Assembly: GCF_017753665.1 (NCBI RefSeq)
Contig: NZ_CP072524.1
Location: 1,860,001-1,924,000, forward strand
Source of the DNA: Neisseria sicca
GTDB lineage: Bacteria; Pseudomonadota; Gammaproteobacteria; Burkholderiales; Neisseriaceae
Direction: 5' to 3'
Length of the DNA stretch: 64,000 bases
Numbering within the stretch: position 1 is the first letter of the stretch; each line of letters opens with the position of its first letter. The translations under genes and the position numbers were made by a program. Of this stretch, positions 17,918 to 26,862 are shown in pieces. The notes under the pieces were generated by a model. That model had not been told where the DNA came from. It did not search any database and was given only the letters and a program-made list of their open reading frames with translations.

Positions 17918-18997
17918 TTATTCCACTACAATTTTTGGGAAGCGGCTGCTGAAATCTTTGCCTTTGTCTGCAATGGTCAGGGCGATTTGGAAGGCTGCGT
18001 CGGTGTAGATTTTGGCAATGGCGGGATGGTCGTCAAACAACTGTTTCGCCGCGCCGCCATCCATTGCTTCACGCACGGGCAGGCTTAACGGAAGCTGTCC
18101 GAGCAGCGGGACATTCAGACGACCTGCCAAGTTTTTGCCGCCTTCAGAACCGAAAATAGCTTCGGTATGGCCGCAATTGGAGCAGATATGTACCGACATG
18201 TTTTCGAGTACGCCGAAAATCGGGATGTTGACTTTGTTGAACATATCGACCGCCTTGCGTGCGTCAATCAGGGCGATGTCTTGCGGCGTGGTAACGACGA
18301 CCGAGCCGGTTACGGGGATTTTCTGCGACAGGGTGAGCTGGATGTCACCTGTACCCGGCGGCAGGTCGATGAAGAGATAGTCCACTTCGTCCCACTCGCT
18401 TTGGAACATCAACTGCTGCAAGGCTTGGCTTACCATCGGGCCTCGCCAAACGACGGCTTGGTCGGTATCGACCAAAAAGCCGATGGACATCACTTGGATG
18501 CCGCTGTCGGCTTCGACGGGAATTAGTTTTTGTTTTTTTTGGTCGGGTTTGCGGTCTTGCACGCCCAACATAGTCGGCTGGCTGGGGCCGTAGAGATCGG
18601 CATCCAACACGCCCACGCGCGCGCCCATGCGTGCCATGGCGGTAGCGAGATTGGCAGTGGTAGTGGATTTGCCGACACCGCCTTTGCCGGATGCAACGGC
18701 GATAATGTTTTTGACGCCTTTGATAGTGGCGACACCGGGCTGTACTTTGTGCGTTGTGATTTCAGTGTCAATGCTGAGATGGATATGCGCGTCGCCTGTG
18801 ATGCCGATGACGGCTTCTTGCAGGCTGTTGGCGATGTCGGCAGCGATATGACCGACGGGGAATCCGAATTTCAGTCCGATATAAAGGCCGTCGGAACGTT
18901 CTTCCAACAGCTTGACGGCTTTTTCGCTGCCGAGCGTGCGCTCGGTGCCGGGGATTTTTACTGCTTCGATTGCGGCGGAAATGGCGGGAATATTCAT
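17918..18997 (-). CDS. Mrp/ApbC iron-sulfur carrier P-loop ATPase
   Basis: A cytoplasmic 359-residue protein that assembles or carries [4Fe-4S] clusters for target enzymes. An N-terminal MIP18-like domain (residues 1-80) is followed by the deviant Walker A GKGGVGKST at about 104-112, DADLYGPSQPTMLG, and IDLPPGTGD. The bridging-cluster motif CSNC (C272, C275) is intact. The start at 18997 (MNIPAISA) has GAGAGAA upstream; the frame is open another 51 codons but that part is not protein-like. An in-frame reverse DUS at about 18114-18127 encodes part of NLAGRLNVP. queA is divergent. Confidence 0.9.
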   Translation of the reverse strand: MNIPAISAAIEAVKIPGTERTLGSEKAVKLLEERSDGLYIGLKFGFPVGHIAADIANSLQEAVIGITGDAHIHLSIDTEITTHKVQPGVATIKGVKNIIAVASGKGGVGKSTTTANLATAMARMGARVGVLDADLYGPSQPTMLGVQDRKPDQKKQKLIPVEADSGIQVMSIGFLVDTDQAVVWRGPMVSQALQQLMFQSEWDEVDYLFIDLPPGTGDIQLTLSQKIPVTGSVVVTTPQDIALIDARKAVDMFNKVNIPIFGVLENMSVHICSNCGHTEAIFGSEGGKNLAGRLNVPLLGQLPLSLPVREAMDGGAAKQLFDDHPAIAKIYTDAAFQIALTIADKGKDFSSRFPKIVVE

Positions 18998-19175
18998 GTT
19001 GTTCTCTCTGATGCGGTGGCGTTTGAAACAAAACGAATGATACCGTATTGCCTTGTTCGGACGCAAAATATTGCGGGCTTGGCGTTTCAGACGACTTCTC
19101 GCATGAAACGCCAAGCCCGCGGGGAAATGCGTATAATGACCGCCTGACAAAATTTGTAAGCATCAAAATAAGATT

Positions 19176-20219
19176 ATGGATATTTCCGATTTCGATTTCA
19201 CCCTGCCCGACCGATTAATTGCCCAGCATCCGCCCGAAGTGCGCGGCAGCAGCCACCTTTTGGTCGCACTACCCGATATGCCGCTGCAAGACCGGGCGTT
19301 TGGCGATTTGCCTAATTATATTGAGGCGGGCGACGTTTTGGTGTTCAACAACACCAAAGTCATGAAAGCGCGGCTGTTCGGGCAAAAAGAGAGTGGCGGC
19401 AAAATCGAAGCTTTGATAGAGCGCGTTTTGGACAACCACACCGCGCTGGCGCATATCCGTTCGTCCAAATCGCCCAAGCCCGGCACGAAGCTGATTTTCG
19501 AAGGCGATATTTGTGCCGTCATGGTTGAGCGTGCGGACGAACTGTTCTGCCTGCGTTTTGAAGGCGAACAAACCGTTTACGAACTTTTGGAGCAAAACGG
19601 CCATTTGCCGCTGCCGCCCTATATCGAACGCGCTGCCGACGCGAATGACGACAAGCGTTATCAAACCATCTATGCCAAACATCAGGGCGCGGTCGCGGCG
19701 CCGACGGCAGGTTTGCATTTTACAGACGAGCTTTTAGGTCGTCTGAAAGCCAAAGGCGTGGAAACGGCGGAAGTCACCCTGCACGTCGGCGCAGGAACGT
19801 TCCAGCCCGTGCGTGTGGACAAAATCGAAGAACACAAGATGCACAGCGAATGGTTTGACGTACTGCCCGAAACCGTCGCCGCCATCGAAGCCGCCCATGC
19901 GCGTGGAAACAAAGTTTGGGCAGTCGGCACCACTTCCATGCGCGCCCTCGAATCCGCCGCGCGCGAGACAGGTCGTCTGAAAGCAGGACAGGGCGATACC
20001 GATATTTTCATCACGCCGGGCTACCGCTTCCGCGTCATCGACCGCCTGATTACCAATTTCCACCTGCCCAAATCCACGCTCCTGATGCTCGTCAGCGCGT
20101 TTTCGGGTATGGAACACATCCGCGCAGTGTACCGCCATGCGGTCGAACATGAATACCGTTTTTTCAGCTACGGGGATGCGATGGTTTTGGGGCGGAGCGA
20201 AACGGACATCGCAGATTAA
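19176..20219 (+). CDS. queA: S-adenosylmethionine:tRNA ribosyltransferase-isomerase
   Basis: A cytoplasmic enzyme of 347 residues that transfers the ribosyl part of SAM to preQ1 in tRNA, giving epoxyqueuosine in the anticodon wobble base. Family hallmarks run the whole length: FDFTLPDRLIAQHPPE at the N-terminus, VLVFNNTKVMKARLFG near residue 55, VAAPTAGLHFT near residue 173, VTLHVGAGTFQPV near residue 205 and NFHLPKSTLLMLVSAF near residue 290. Two in-frame DUS (near 19737 and 19971) encode GRLKA repeats. There is a promoter region of about 180 bp shared with mrp. Confidence 0.95.
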   Translation: MDISDFDFTLPDRLIAQHPPEVRGSSHLLVALPDMPLQDRAFGDLPNYIEAGDVLVFNNTKVMKARLFGQKESGGKIEALIERVLDNHTALAHIRSSKSPKPGTKLIFEGDICAVMVERADELFCLRFEGEQTVYELLEQNGHLPLPPYIERAADANDDKRYQTIYAKHQGAVAAPTAGLHFTDELLGRLKAKGVETAEVTLHVGAGTFQPVRVDKIEEHKMHSEWFDVLPETVAAIEAAHARGNKVWAVGTTSMRALESAARETGRLKAGQGDTDIFITPGYRFRVIDRLITNFHLPKSTLLMLVSAFSGMEHIRAVYRHAVEHEYRFFSYGDAMVLGRSETDIAD

Positions 20220-20419
20220 AAGATACTGCCCATCCTGCCGCCTTTCCCGCTCTGAAAATCGGCTTTTGAATTCAGCAATGGTTTTTAAACGCCTATTTCG
20301 TAAAATTTCCTATGAATTTCCCGCCCGCGCGGGAATGACGGCAGGAATCTTACTATTTTCGGTTCGCCATCAGTCTCCCGGTTCAATATGAAACCGGCTT
20401 TAATTCATGAAGTTGAACT

Positions 20420-20647
20420 TCAATTATTTGCATCTTCCTTTTCTTGATTGGTTTTCCTGAAAATTCGTCTAACAAAAACATAGGGAAGAAATATTGAAAG
20501 AAAATTCAAAGTCCCCTGAATAAAATTCAAATTCCAACTGTATTTATTGATATAGCCGAGAAGGAACATATCGGATAAAAAATATAGAAATTGATAACAA
20601 GCTATGACCAATATTACGAAAAATATAAACTGCTTCCAGTTGTTCAT
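20420..20647 (-). CDS. Hypothetical small membrane protein
   Basis: A 75-residue frame starting MNNWKQF after a GAGG ribosome site, with two hydrophobic segments (FIFFVILVIACYQFLYFL and FLSIFLPYVFV) and a basic tail. It is AT-rich compared with the flanking genes. No family recognised. It overlaps another coding-like frame (20544-20819), so the two may be halves of one gene separated by a frameshift. Confidence 0.45.
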   Translation of the reverse strand: MNNWKQFIFFVILVIACYQFLYFLSDMFLLGYINKYSWNLNFIQGTLNFLSIFLPYVFVRRIFRKTNQEKEDANN

Positions 20648-20819
20648 AGAATACCTCACACCTTTTCCAAAAGGTCCAATGCTGCCAACAATAAATCCAT
20701 TCCCTTGCTGCTTCATGTTTTTCCTGATTGAAGCCTGCCGGTAGGTTTTTCAATAACAAAGATTCATTCTTGCCGATGCGTTCTAAAGCTTTTTCAGACT
20801 CATCCGTACTTATTCCCCA
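20544..20819 (-). pseudogene. Coding-like frame without a start codon, possible broken gene
   Basis: After a TGA at 20820-20822 a frame stays open for 91 codons. Its first 55 residues (TDESEKALERIG..., GFNQEKHEAAREW, WTFWKRCEVFYEQLE) look like real soluble protein, but no ATG is present, only TTG codons near 20759. Beyond 20647 the sense appears to move into the overlapping frame that encodes the membrane segments. A frameshifted or N-terminally truncated gene is the simplest reading. Confidence 0.3.
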
Positions 20820-20889
20820 TCAAAGACGCTTTACATTCAGCCGCAGCTTGATGTCGTCTGAAAACGCGGTTACGTTGGAGTTGATGATG

Positions 20890-20922
20890 AAAGGTCGTCT
20901 GAAATTTTTCAGACGACCTTTT
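20890..20922 (-). terminator. Inverted DUS pair after the iron ABC cluster
   Basis: AAAGGTCGTCTGAAA and complement with almost no loop; 13 bp past the ATPase stop codon. Confidence 0.75.
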
Positions 20923-20934
20923 CGCATCCGCACC

Positions 20935-21693
20935 TCAAACGTGATGGATAACCAGTTTCTTGCCCTGATAATCCAATACGTCCACATCCATATCAAACAA
21001 ATCTTTAATATTTTCAGCGGTAAAAATGTCGTTCGGCGCGCCAGTCATGGCGACTTGTCCGTTTTTCATGGCGACGACGTGGTCGGCGTAGGCGGCGGCT
21101 TGGTTGATGTCGTGCAGGACGACGACGGTGGTGCGCTTGTGTTCGCGGGTCAGTCGTTGGAGCAGCTGCATGAGGGCGCGGGCGTGGTACATATCGAGGT
21201 TGTTGAGCGGTTCGTCCAAGAGGACGTAATCGGTGCTTTGGCAGAAGACCATGGCAATCATGGCGCGTTGGCGTTGTCCGCCGGAGAGTTCGGTCAGGTA
21301 GCGGTTGGCGAAGCTGTCCAGTTTGAACTCGGAAAGTGCGTTTTCGACGATGGCGAGGTCTTCGGGGGTCGGTCTGCCTTGATGGTAGGGATAACGCCCG
21401 AACATGAGCAGGTCGCGCACGGTAATGCGGCTCATGACGCTGTTTTCTTGGGTCAGGATGGAGAGCGTTTTTGCCAGCTCGGCGGTGGGCGTGGTCGAAA
21501 CATCTTTGCCGGCGTAGCTGATGCTGCCCTGTTCCAGCGGGCGGAGGCGCGCCATGAAGGAGAGGAGCGTGGATTTGCCTGCGCCGTTTGGACCGATGAG
21601 CGCGGTGATGCCGCCTTCGGGGATGTCGAGGCTGACGTTGTTGAGGATGGGGTTGCCGCCGATGTGGAAGCTGACGTTGCGGATGGTAATCAT
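20935..21693 (-). CDS. Iron-chelate ABC transporter ATP-binding protein
   Basis: A 252-residue cytoplasmic ATPase of the FepC/CeuD/FecE type that powers import of ferric siderophores. Walker A GPNGAGKST is at about 34-42, the signature LSGGQRQRAMIAM near residue 137, Walker B YVLLDEPLNNLD near 157 and the switch histidine in VVLHDINQAAAYADHV. The ATG at 21693 (MITIRNV) begins the conserved domain; no clear ribosome site was found. Upstream on the strand are the FmdE-like gene, an acyltransferase and two FecCD permeases; the meningococcal fet locus has the order permease, permease, hypothetical, ATPase, which this matches apart from the acyltransferase. Confidence 0.88.
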   Translation of the reverse strand: MITIRNVSFHIGGNPILNNVSLDIPEGGITALIGPNGAGKSTLLSFMARLRPLEQGSISYAGKDVSTTPTAELAKTLSILTQENSVMSRITVRDLLMFGRYPYHQGRPTPEDLAIVENALSEFKLDSFANRYLTELSGGQRQRAMIAMVFCQSTDYVLLDEPLNNLDMYHARALMQLLQRLTREHKRTTVVVLHDINQAAAYADHVVAMKNGQVAMTGAPNDIFTAENIKDLFDMDVDVLDYQGKKLVIHHV

Positions 21694-21716
21694 GATGAGT
21701 GTGATGTGTGGATTTG

Positions 21717-21756
21717 TTTTCAGACGACCTCCGAACATGAGAGGTCGTCTGAAAAG
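21717..21756. repeat. Inverted DUS pair, outward orientation
   Basis: A reverse DUS followed by a forward DUS (TTTTCAGACGACCT .. AGGTCGTCTGAAAA) in the 71-bp gap between the FmdE-like gene and the ATPase. It can form a stem, but without a T-run on the minus strand, so it may slow rather than end transcription. Confidence 0.5.
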
Positions 21757-21764
21757 GATGGGCT

Positions 21765-22388
21765 TCAGATTTCGCGAACGATGACGAATTGGGGATTGTC
21801 TGCCAAATCAATCAAGAAGGCTTTGACACGCGCCTGCCAGAGTTCGCCGAAACGTTTGAGTTCTTCTGCGGTGGCGGTGCCGCTGACGGCTTTGGGCATG
21901 ATGTCGCGCATTTCGGGGGCGAAGGGCTGCATGGCGGCGTTGAGGCTGACGGTGACGGTTTTGCCGTTGTCTTTACGGCGCAGGGTCAGCGTGCCTTCGA
22001 TGTCGGCATCGAAACTCAACAGGTTGCGGCGGGCGAAGCGTCCTTGCGGGCCGACGCCGCCGAAGCCGGTTTCGGGAGCGGCGCCGGTTAAGAGTTGGAC
22101 GACGGATGCGGTAACGCCGACCGTGCCTTCGTCGCGCGCGCCTTGCATGGCGGCTTCGATTCCGCCGCGCTGCGGCAGATCGCTGCCGTAAAGTGCTTTC
22201 AGGCCTTTAAGCGTCATGAGGTACGCGCCTGCAACGGTGGGGCAGGAGTGTCCGCACAGGCGGACGGCATCGGCGTAGCGATACTGCATGATGCCCTCCT
22301 CTGCCGCGCCGAGAAATTCGGCGAGCGCGTCTTGGACGGTCAGCGTCGGGGCTTGCTCGAAAAATTCGGGAAAGTGTTCTTGAGTCAT
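21765..22388 (-). CDS. FmdE-like domain protein of the iron-transport cluster
   Basis: A 207-residue soluble protein without a signal peptide. The stretch RLCGHSCPTVAGAYL at about residues 43-57 resembles the cysteine-containing core of FmdE-family domains, which bind metal in some members. The gene occupies the place of the unnamed gene between permease and ATPase in the meningococcal fet locus. A role in releasing or sensing iron from the imported chelate is plausible but unproven. A DUS-pair hairpin separates it from the acyltransferase upstream. Confidence 0.6.
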   Translation of the reverse strand: MTQEHFPEFFEQAPTLTVQDALAEFLGAAEEGIMQYRYADAVRLCGHSCPTVAGAYLMTLKGLKALYGSDLPQRGGIEAAMQGARDEGTVGVTASVVQLLTGAAPETGFGGVGPQGRFARRNLLSFDADIEGTLTLRRKDNGKTVTVSLNAAMQPFAPEMRDIMPKAVSGTATAEELKRFGELWQARVKAFLIDLADNPQFVIVREI

Positions 22389-22409
22389 ACGGTATCCTTT
22401 TGCTTTAAA

Positions 22410-22442
22410 GAGGTCGTCTGAATCTGTTTTCAGACGACCTTT
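22410..22442 (-). terminator. Inverted DUS pair after the acyltransferase
   Basis: AGGTCGTCTGAA and complement lie 5-37 bp past the acyltransferase stop codon and just before the FmdE-like gene. Confidence 0.65.
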
Positions 22443-22446
22443 GTGC

Positions 22447-24312
22447 TTATTTCAACAGGGTGCGTTTATCGTTGATAAACATTTCGGCAATTTTACTTGA
22501 ACCGAACGGGTTGAGGTGGTTGGTATCGAAATACACCGGCAGCCCGTCTATAAGTTTGTCCGCGGGGATGTACTGCATAAAGTCCACCCACTGCACGCCG
22601 CGGTGCTGCTTCACGATTTTTTCGACTTCGTCTTCCGACTTGGCGGAATCGCGGACTTCTTCTTTTTTATCCTCTGAAACATAATTGATGTCGATGCCAA
22701 GCTTTTGTCTCAGGTAATAACGCCGCAACGGCAGCTGCCCGTCCATGGGCGTATCGGCCAAAACGTACACTTTTTTGCCCGCCTTCACCAAATCCTCCAG
22801 CATTGTGTTGAACCGTTCCAAAAATTCCGGTTTGGCGGTATGGAGGAACCAGCGTTGCGAAATGATGATGACAGGATAGTCTTTGGTTTTTTGTTCGATA
22901 AACCTGTTATACGGATTGCAGCGGTCAGCGCGGCGGTCGCTGTCGGGCAGGGTAAATCCAAACGCGGTGGCGCAGCTGTTGGACGTAATGACGTCTGCCG
23001 ACCAGCCTTCTTTTTTGCCGACAATGTCGAGGAACGGGCTTAAATGGGCGGCATGTGAGTCGCCGATGACCAAAACTTCAGGTTTTTGGTTTGCCGCGCC
23101 GACGGCGCAATCGGTTTTAGTCAGCGTGTCCGCGCAAATTTTGCTTTCATCGGCTTTGTACAAACTGCTTTCAAACGCGGCGGGTTTGGCGGTCATCAGG
23201 TAGGTTGCCGCAGGAATCAGCAGCGCGAAATAAGCCACCATGCTCCATTTGAATTTCGCCGTCGTAAAATTCTTCGCCTTCCGCGCCGGTGTTTCCACAA
23301 AATAATAAGACAATACCGACAACAGCAGCATGATGATGACAGCCAATGCCGATGCGGCAAGCGGAAGCTGCGCGTCCATATAGATGTAACGCATCATCGC
23401 CAACACCACCCAGTGCCACAAATACAGCGAATACGAAATCAGACCGACAAACACAACCGGCTTGAGGCTCAACAGTTTGGACGTATTGAAACCTTCCTGC
23501 ATCTGCAATGATTTGCCCGAGTAAATCAAACCGCCAACCGCCGTACAGCAAAGCAGCCGTTCGATGTTTCCCGCACCGGGCAGGACGCCGTAGGGCAGCA
23601 CCAGCGTGACGGCGATGACCGCCATCATCAGCCATCCGAACAGCGGCGTACTGGCTTTGTCGTTTTGTTCGGCGGGCGGAATAAAGGCAAAAAGCGAACC
23701 GACCAGCAGCTCATAAGCGCGCACATGCGGCAGGAAATACGCCTCCATACCCAAAGTCGGCAACAGCGCGGAAAACAGGCTGATGACAATCAGCAAAAGG
23801 ATAAACGTCCGCACATTGCGCCGTTTGCTGATACGGAAAAACAGAATCAGCAACGCGGGGAAAATAAAGTAAAACTGTTCTTCCAACGACAGCGACCAAA
23901 TATGTTGCAACGGCTTTTCCGTCGCATCCGCATCAAAATAACCGCCACGGCGCGCAAAAAACAGATTGGCGGCAAACAGCAAGGCATAGACGGCAGATTT
24001 GACGTATTGGCGCAAATCGAAAGACAAAAAGAAAATGGCGGCAACGACCGTCGTGCAAAGCAATACGCAGGCAAAGACCGGCAAAATGCGTTTGGCGCGT
24101 CGTTTATAAAACTCGAGAAACGAAAAGCTGCCGTCGTGAATCTCGCGGCTGATAATGGTCGTAATCAGGTATCCCGACAACACGAAAAACATATCCACGC
24201 CCAAAAAACCGCCCGGCAGCCATTGGGGATCGATATGAAATACGATGACGGATAAAACCGCCAATGCCCGTATCCCATCCAAATCAGGACGGTATTTCAA
24301 CACTTTACTCAT
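22447..24312 (-). CDS. OafA-type O-acyltransferase with SGNH domain
   Basis: An inner-membrane protein of 621 residues that would acetylate a cell-envelope glycan (LPS, capsule or peptidoglycan). The acyltransferase-3 domain covers about residues 1-365, opening with YRPDLDGIRALAVLSVIVFH and holding about ten helices. A periplasmic SGNH esterase-like domain follows, with VIGDSHAAHL near residue 390 and the Asp-His pair in DTNHLNPFG near residue 600. The ATG at 24312 follows AAGGTG. It sits between the second permease and the FmdE-like gene of an iron ABC cluster, where it has no obvious metabolic link, which suggests insertion. The acceptor is unknown. Confidence 0.85.
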   Translation of the reverse strand: MSKVLKYRPDLDGIRALAVLSVIVFHIDPQWLPGGFLGVDMFFVLSGYLITTIISREIHDGSFSFLEFYKRRAKRILPVFACVLLCTTVVAAIFFLSFDLRQYVKSAVYALLFAANLFFARRGGYFDADATEKPLQHIWSLSLEEQFYFIFPALLILFFRISKRRNVRTFILLLIVISLFSALLPTLGMEAYFLPHVRAYELLVGSLFAFIPPAEQNDKASTPLFGWLMMAVIAVTLVLPYGVLPGAGNIERLLCCTAVGGLIYSGKSLQMQEGFNTSKLLSLKPVVFVGLISYSLYLWHWVVLAMMRYIYMDAQLPLAASALAVIIMLLLSVLSYYFVETPARKAKNFTTAKFKWSMVAYFALLIPAATYLMTAKPAAFESSLYKADESKICADTLTKTDCAVGAANQKPEVLVIGDSHAAHLSPFLDIVGKKEGWSADVITSNSCATAFGFTLPDSDRRADRCNPYNRFIEQKTKDYPVIIISQRWFLHTAKPEFLERFNTMLEDLVKAGKKVYVLADTPMDGQLPLRRYYLRQKLGIDINYVSEDKKEEVRDSAKSEDEVEKIVKQHRGVQWVDFMQYIPADKLIDGLPVYFDTNHLNPFGSSKIAEMFINDKRTLLK

Positions 24313-24467
24313 AGTACGCACCTTGATAGTGATGCTTATTATGAGTAAGAACTCGATATTTAGTTTCATTCACGCTATCAAATCCAAGGGCGTGGAAAAC
24401 GAAATATACCGTTTGGAAATAGTGGTTTACGCCATTCGAATTCAGGCTCAAAAAGTTTTCAGACGAC

Positions 24468-25466
24468 CTAGCGCTTGCGTTTCAACACCAAATACAAAAA
24501 CACCAGCCCGCCGGCAAATTCAACCACCACGCTCAACACCGCCTTCATACCGAGCAGGTGTTCGAACACGGTTTGTCCGCCGACCAGCAGGATGCCGCCG
24601 ACACACACCGTCATCGGCAGCCGCACGCTATGGCGCACGCTCGGGGCGAAATGGTTGGCAAGCGCGGCAGCCAGCAGGCCGAAGAAGCTGACCGGCCCGA
24701 CCACCGCCGTCGCCGTCGCCACGAGCGCGGCAATCCAAAGCAGCAGCCACAAGGTATTGCGCGTATAGTTTATGCCCAAGTTAATCGTTTGGTCGCGCCC
24801 CAAAAGATGAACGTCCAGACGGTGCCGCTCGCGCCAAACCGCCACCACACTCGCCAGCAGAATCAGCGCGCCTACGCCCAAAAGCTCGCTGTGAACCGTA
24901 TTGAAGTTTGCAAACATGTTCGCCTGCGCCGCCGTAAATTCCTCCGGATCAATCATGCGCGTCAGCAGCGAAGAGAGGCTGCGGAACAAAATCCCGAAAA
25001 TCACGCCGATTAAAATCATGCGCGACAAATCGCGTCCGCCCTGCCGGATGAGTGTGTAAAACAAAAGCAGCGAGCCGCCCATCATCATCACCAGCTCAAA
25101 GCCGAACTTACCCGTCAGCGGCAGCGACGTATAGCCCACCCCGCCCAAGGCAAACAGCAAAAGCGTTTGCAAAAACACATAAAGCGAATCGAAGCCCAAA
25201 ATCGAAGGCGTAAGAATCGGATTGTTCGTCAGCGTTTGGAAAAGCTGGGTCGAAACCCCGACCGCGTACGCCACCAACAGCAAAGCCGCCAGCTTGGTCA
25301 GCCGCAGCTGCAACACAAAATCCCAATCGCCTTGGATGTTCAAAGTCAGGAACAAGGTGCAACACGCCAGCAGCAAGACAAACGCCGCCCACAGCGGACG
25401 GGAAGAACCCTGCATAAACGCAACCTTGTTTGAGCGAAGCGCGCTACGCTTGTTTTCAGACGACAT
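24468..25466 (-). CDS. FecCD-family iron-chelate permease (second)
   Basis: An inner-membrane protein of 332 residues with about nine helices; family marks include PILTPSILGFDSLYVFLQ near residue 85, VGPVSFFGLLAAALANH near residue 265 and a C-terminal GGLVFLYLVLKRKR. It pairs with the upstream permease to form the channel. Its ATG overlaps the end of that gene by 11 bp, with AGGAAA upstream, so the two are translationally coupled. The start codon runs straight into a DUS core, and the first residues MSSEN are encoded by it. Confidence 0.88.
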   Translation of the reverse strand: MSSENKRSALRSNKVAFMQGSSRPLWAAFVLLLACCTLFLTLNIQGDWDFVLQLRLTKLAALLLVAYAVGVSTQLFQTLTNNPILTPSILGFDSLYVFLQTLLLFALGGVGYTSLPLTGKFGFELVMMMGGSLLLFYTLIRQGGRDLSRMILIGVIFGILFRSLSSLLTRMIDPEEFTAAQANMFANFNTVHSELLGVGALILLASVVAVWRERHRLDVHLLGRDQTINLGINYTRNTLWLLLWIAALVATATAVVGPVSFFGLLAAALANHFAPSVRHSVRLPMTVCVGGILLVGGQTVFEHLLGMKAVLSVVVEFAGGLVFLYLVLKRKR

Positions 25467-26490
25467 GGGCAGGTTTCCTCAACAAAATCCACAAGAACAA
25501 CACCGTACCCAACACACCGAACACGGTTGAGACCGGAATCTCAAACGGGAACACAATCACGCGCCCCAAAATATCGCACAAAAGCACCAACGACGCGCCG
25601 AGCAAAGCCACCGCAGGCAGACTTTGGCGCAGCTTGTCGCCCATCAGGCGGCTGATGATGTTCGGCACGACCAGCCCGATAAACGGAATATTGCCGACCG
25701 TTACCAACACCAGCGACGTAATCAGCGCGACAATCACCAAACCTACCCACAACACCGCCGTCCGGTTCAGACCCAAATTCACGCTCACCGTTTCGCCCAA
25801 GCCCAAAATCGTCAGCTGATCGGCAATCAAATACGCCGCCAACGCCAAGCCGCCCGTCAGCCACAGCAATTCGTAACGCCCCAACAGCACGCCCGAAAAA
25901 TCGCCCTGCTGCCACACGCTCAACATCTGCATCATCTCAAACTCATACGCGATAAACGTCGTCACCGCCTCGATAACGCCGCCGAAAATAATCCCCACCA
26001 GCGGCACCATCAACTGCGCCGTCGGCGGCAAACGGCGTATCAGCATCATAAACACCAACATCCCCGCCAACGCCGCCGCAGCCGCCACCGACATCTTCGC
26101 CGTCAGCCCCGCAGCCGGAAGCACCAGCGTCATCACCAACACGCCCAACGCCGCGCTCTGGCTCGCCCCCACCATAGACGGCTCGACAAAACGGTTGCGC
26201 ATCAAAATCTGCATAATCATCCCCGCCACCGCCATCGACGCTCCCGTCAGCACAATCGCAAACGTGCGCGGCAGGCGGCTGACCAACATCAGTTCCGTGC
26301 TGTCAGACAAAGTCCAGCGAAACACATCCGCCCAGCGGAAATCGCCGACGCCCACCGACAGGCTGACGACAAACAGCACCACCAGCACAAAGCAGTTGAT
26401 TAAATTTAAAGATAAAGGTTTGACGTACATAAGGGGAAAATGTGAAATATTTAAAACATGGTAATAGCCATATTCGGCAATGTAATGCAT
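25456..26490 (-). CDS. FecCD-family iron-chelate permease (first)
   Basis: A polytopic inner-membrane protein of 344 residues, first gene of the cluster. LPRTFAIVLTGASMAVAGMI near residue 73, EPSMVGASQSAALGVL near 100 and IPFIGLVVPNIISRLMG near 265 are FecCD hallmarks. The ATG at 26490 (MHYIAEYG) has GAGGGGAAG directly upstream; a later in-frame ATG (MYVKPLS) could also serve and begins nearer the first helix. No periplasmic binding protein or receptor gene adjoins; upstream is a divergent spacer of about 370 bp. Confidence 0.87.
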   Translation of the reverse strand: MHYIAEYGYYHVLNISHFPLMYVKPLSLNLINCFVLVVLFVVSLSVGVGDFRWADVFRWTLSDSTELMLVSRLPRTFAIVLTGASMAVAGMIMQILMRNRFVEPSMVGASQSAALGVLVMTLVLPAAGLTAKMSVAAAAALAGMLVFMMLIRRLPPTAQLMVPLVGIIFGGVIEAVTTFIAYEFEMMQMLSVWQQGDFSGVLLGRYELLWLTGGLALAAYLIADQLTILGLGETVSVNLGLNRTAVLWVGLVIVALITSLVLVTVGNIPFIGLVVPNIISRLMGDKLRQSLPAVALLGASLVLLCDILGRVIVFPFEIPVSTVFGVLGTVLFLWILLRKPAHVV

Positions 26491-26706
26491 CTTCCCCTCT
26501 TTCAACATGAGGGGACACTTTGAATTTCGGCGTCTTTTAAAACAATCTCATCCTAAATACCCCATCCTTTCAGGATATGGCAAGGGACAAAATTGCGGTT
26601 ATGGCAATCAAGGTCGTCTGAAAATAAATCAGGCAACACTTTAATAAAATTCTGACACAAACCGAAAATCGTGCTAACGATAACATTTACCACAAAAAGA
26701 GACAAT

Positions 26707-26735
26707 ATTTATTCGAATAATAACCATTCTTGATA
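26707..26735. promoter_or_regulatory. AT-rich control region with a possible Fur site
   Basis: The 26491-26862 spacer between the permease and the thiF-like gene (divergent) has no gene. It holds a very A/T-rich block with ATTCGAATAATAACCATTC, loosely like a Fur box, plus a DUS near 26611 and another before the thiF-like start. Iron regulation would be expected, but the site match is weak. Confidence 0.3.
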
Positions 26736-26862
26736 AAACCAAAGTTTACCGGCATAGAATCCCATTAATAGGAATCTCCGTTTCCGCACAAATCTACTGT
26801 ATCTTTCCAAATCCCATTTGCTATAAAATTCCCCGATACAACCCCTTTCAGACGACCTCATC

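Noticed and set aside
20728..22191. 487-codon plus-strand frame across the ABC ATPase and FmdE-like gene
   Set aside because: It runs antisense to two genes with clear motifs and includes DUS-derived peptides; a chance open frame.
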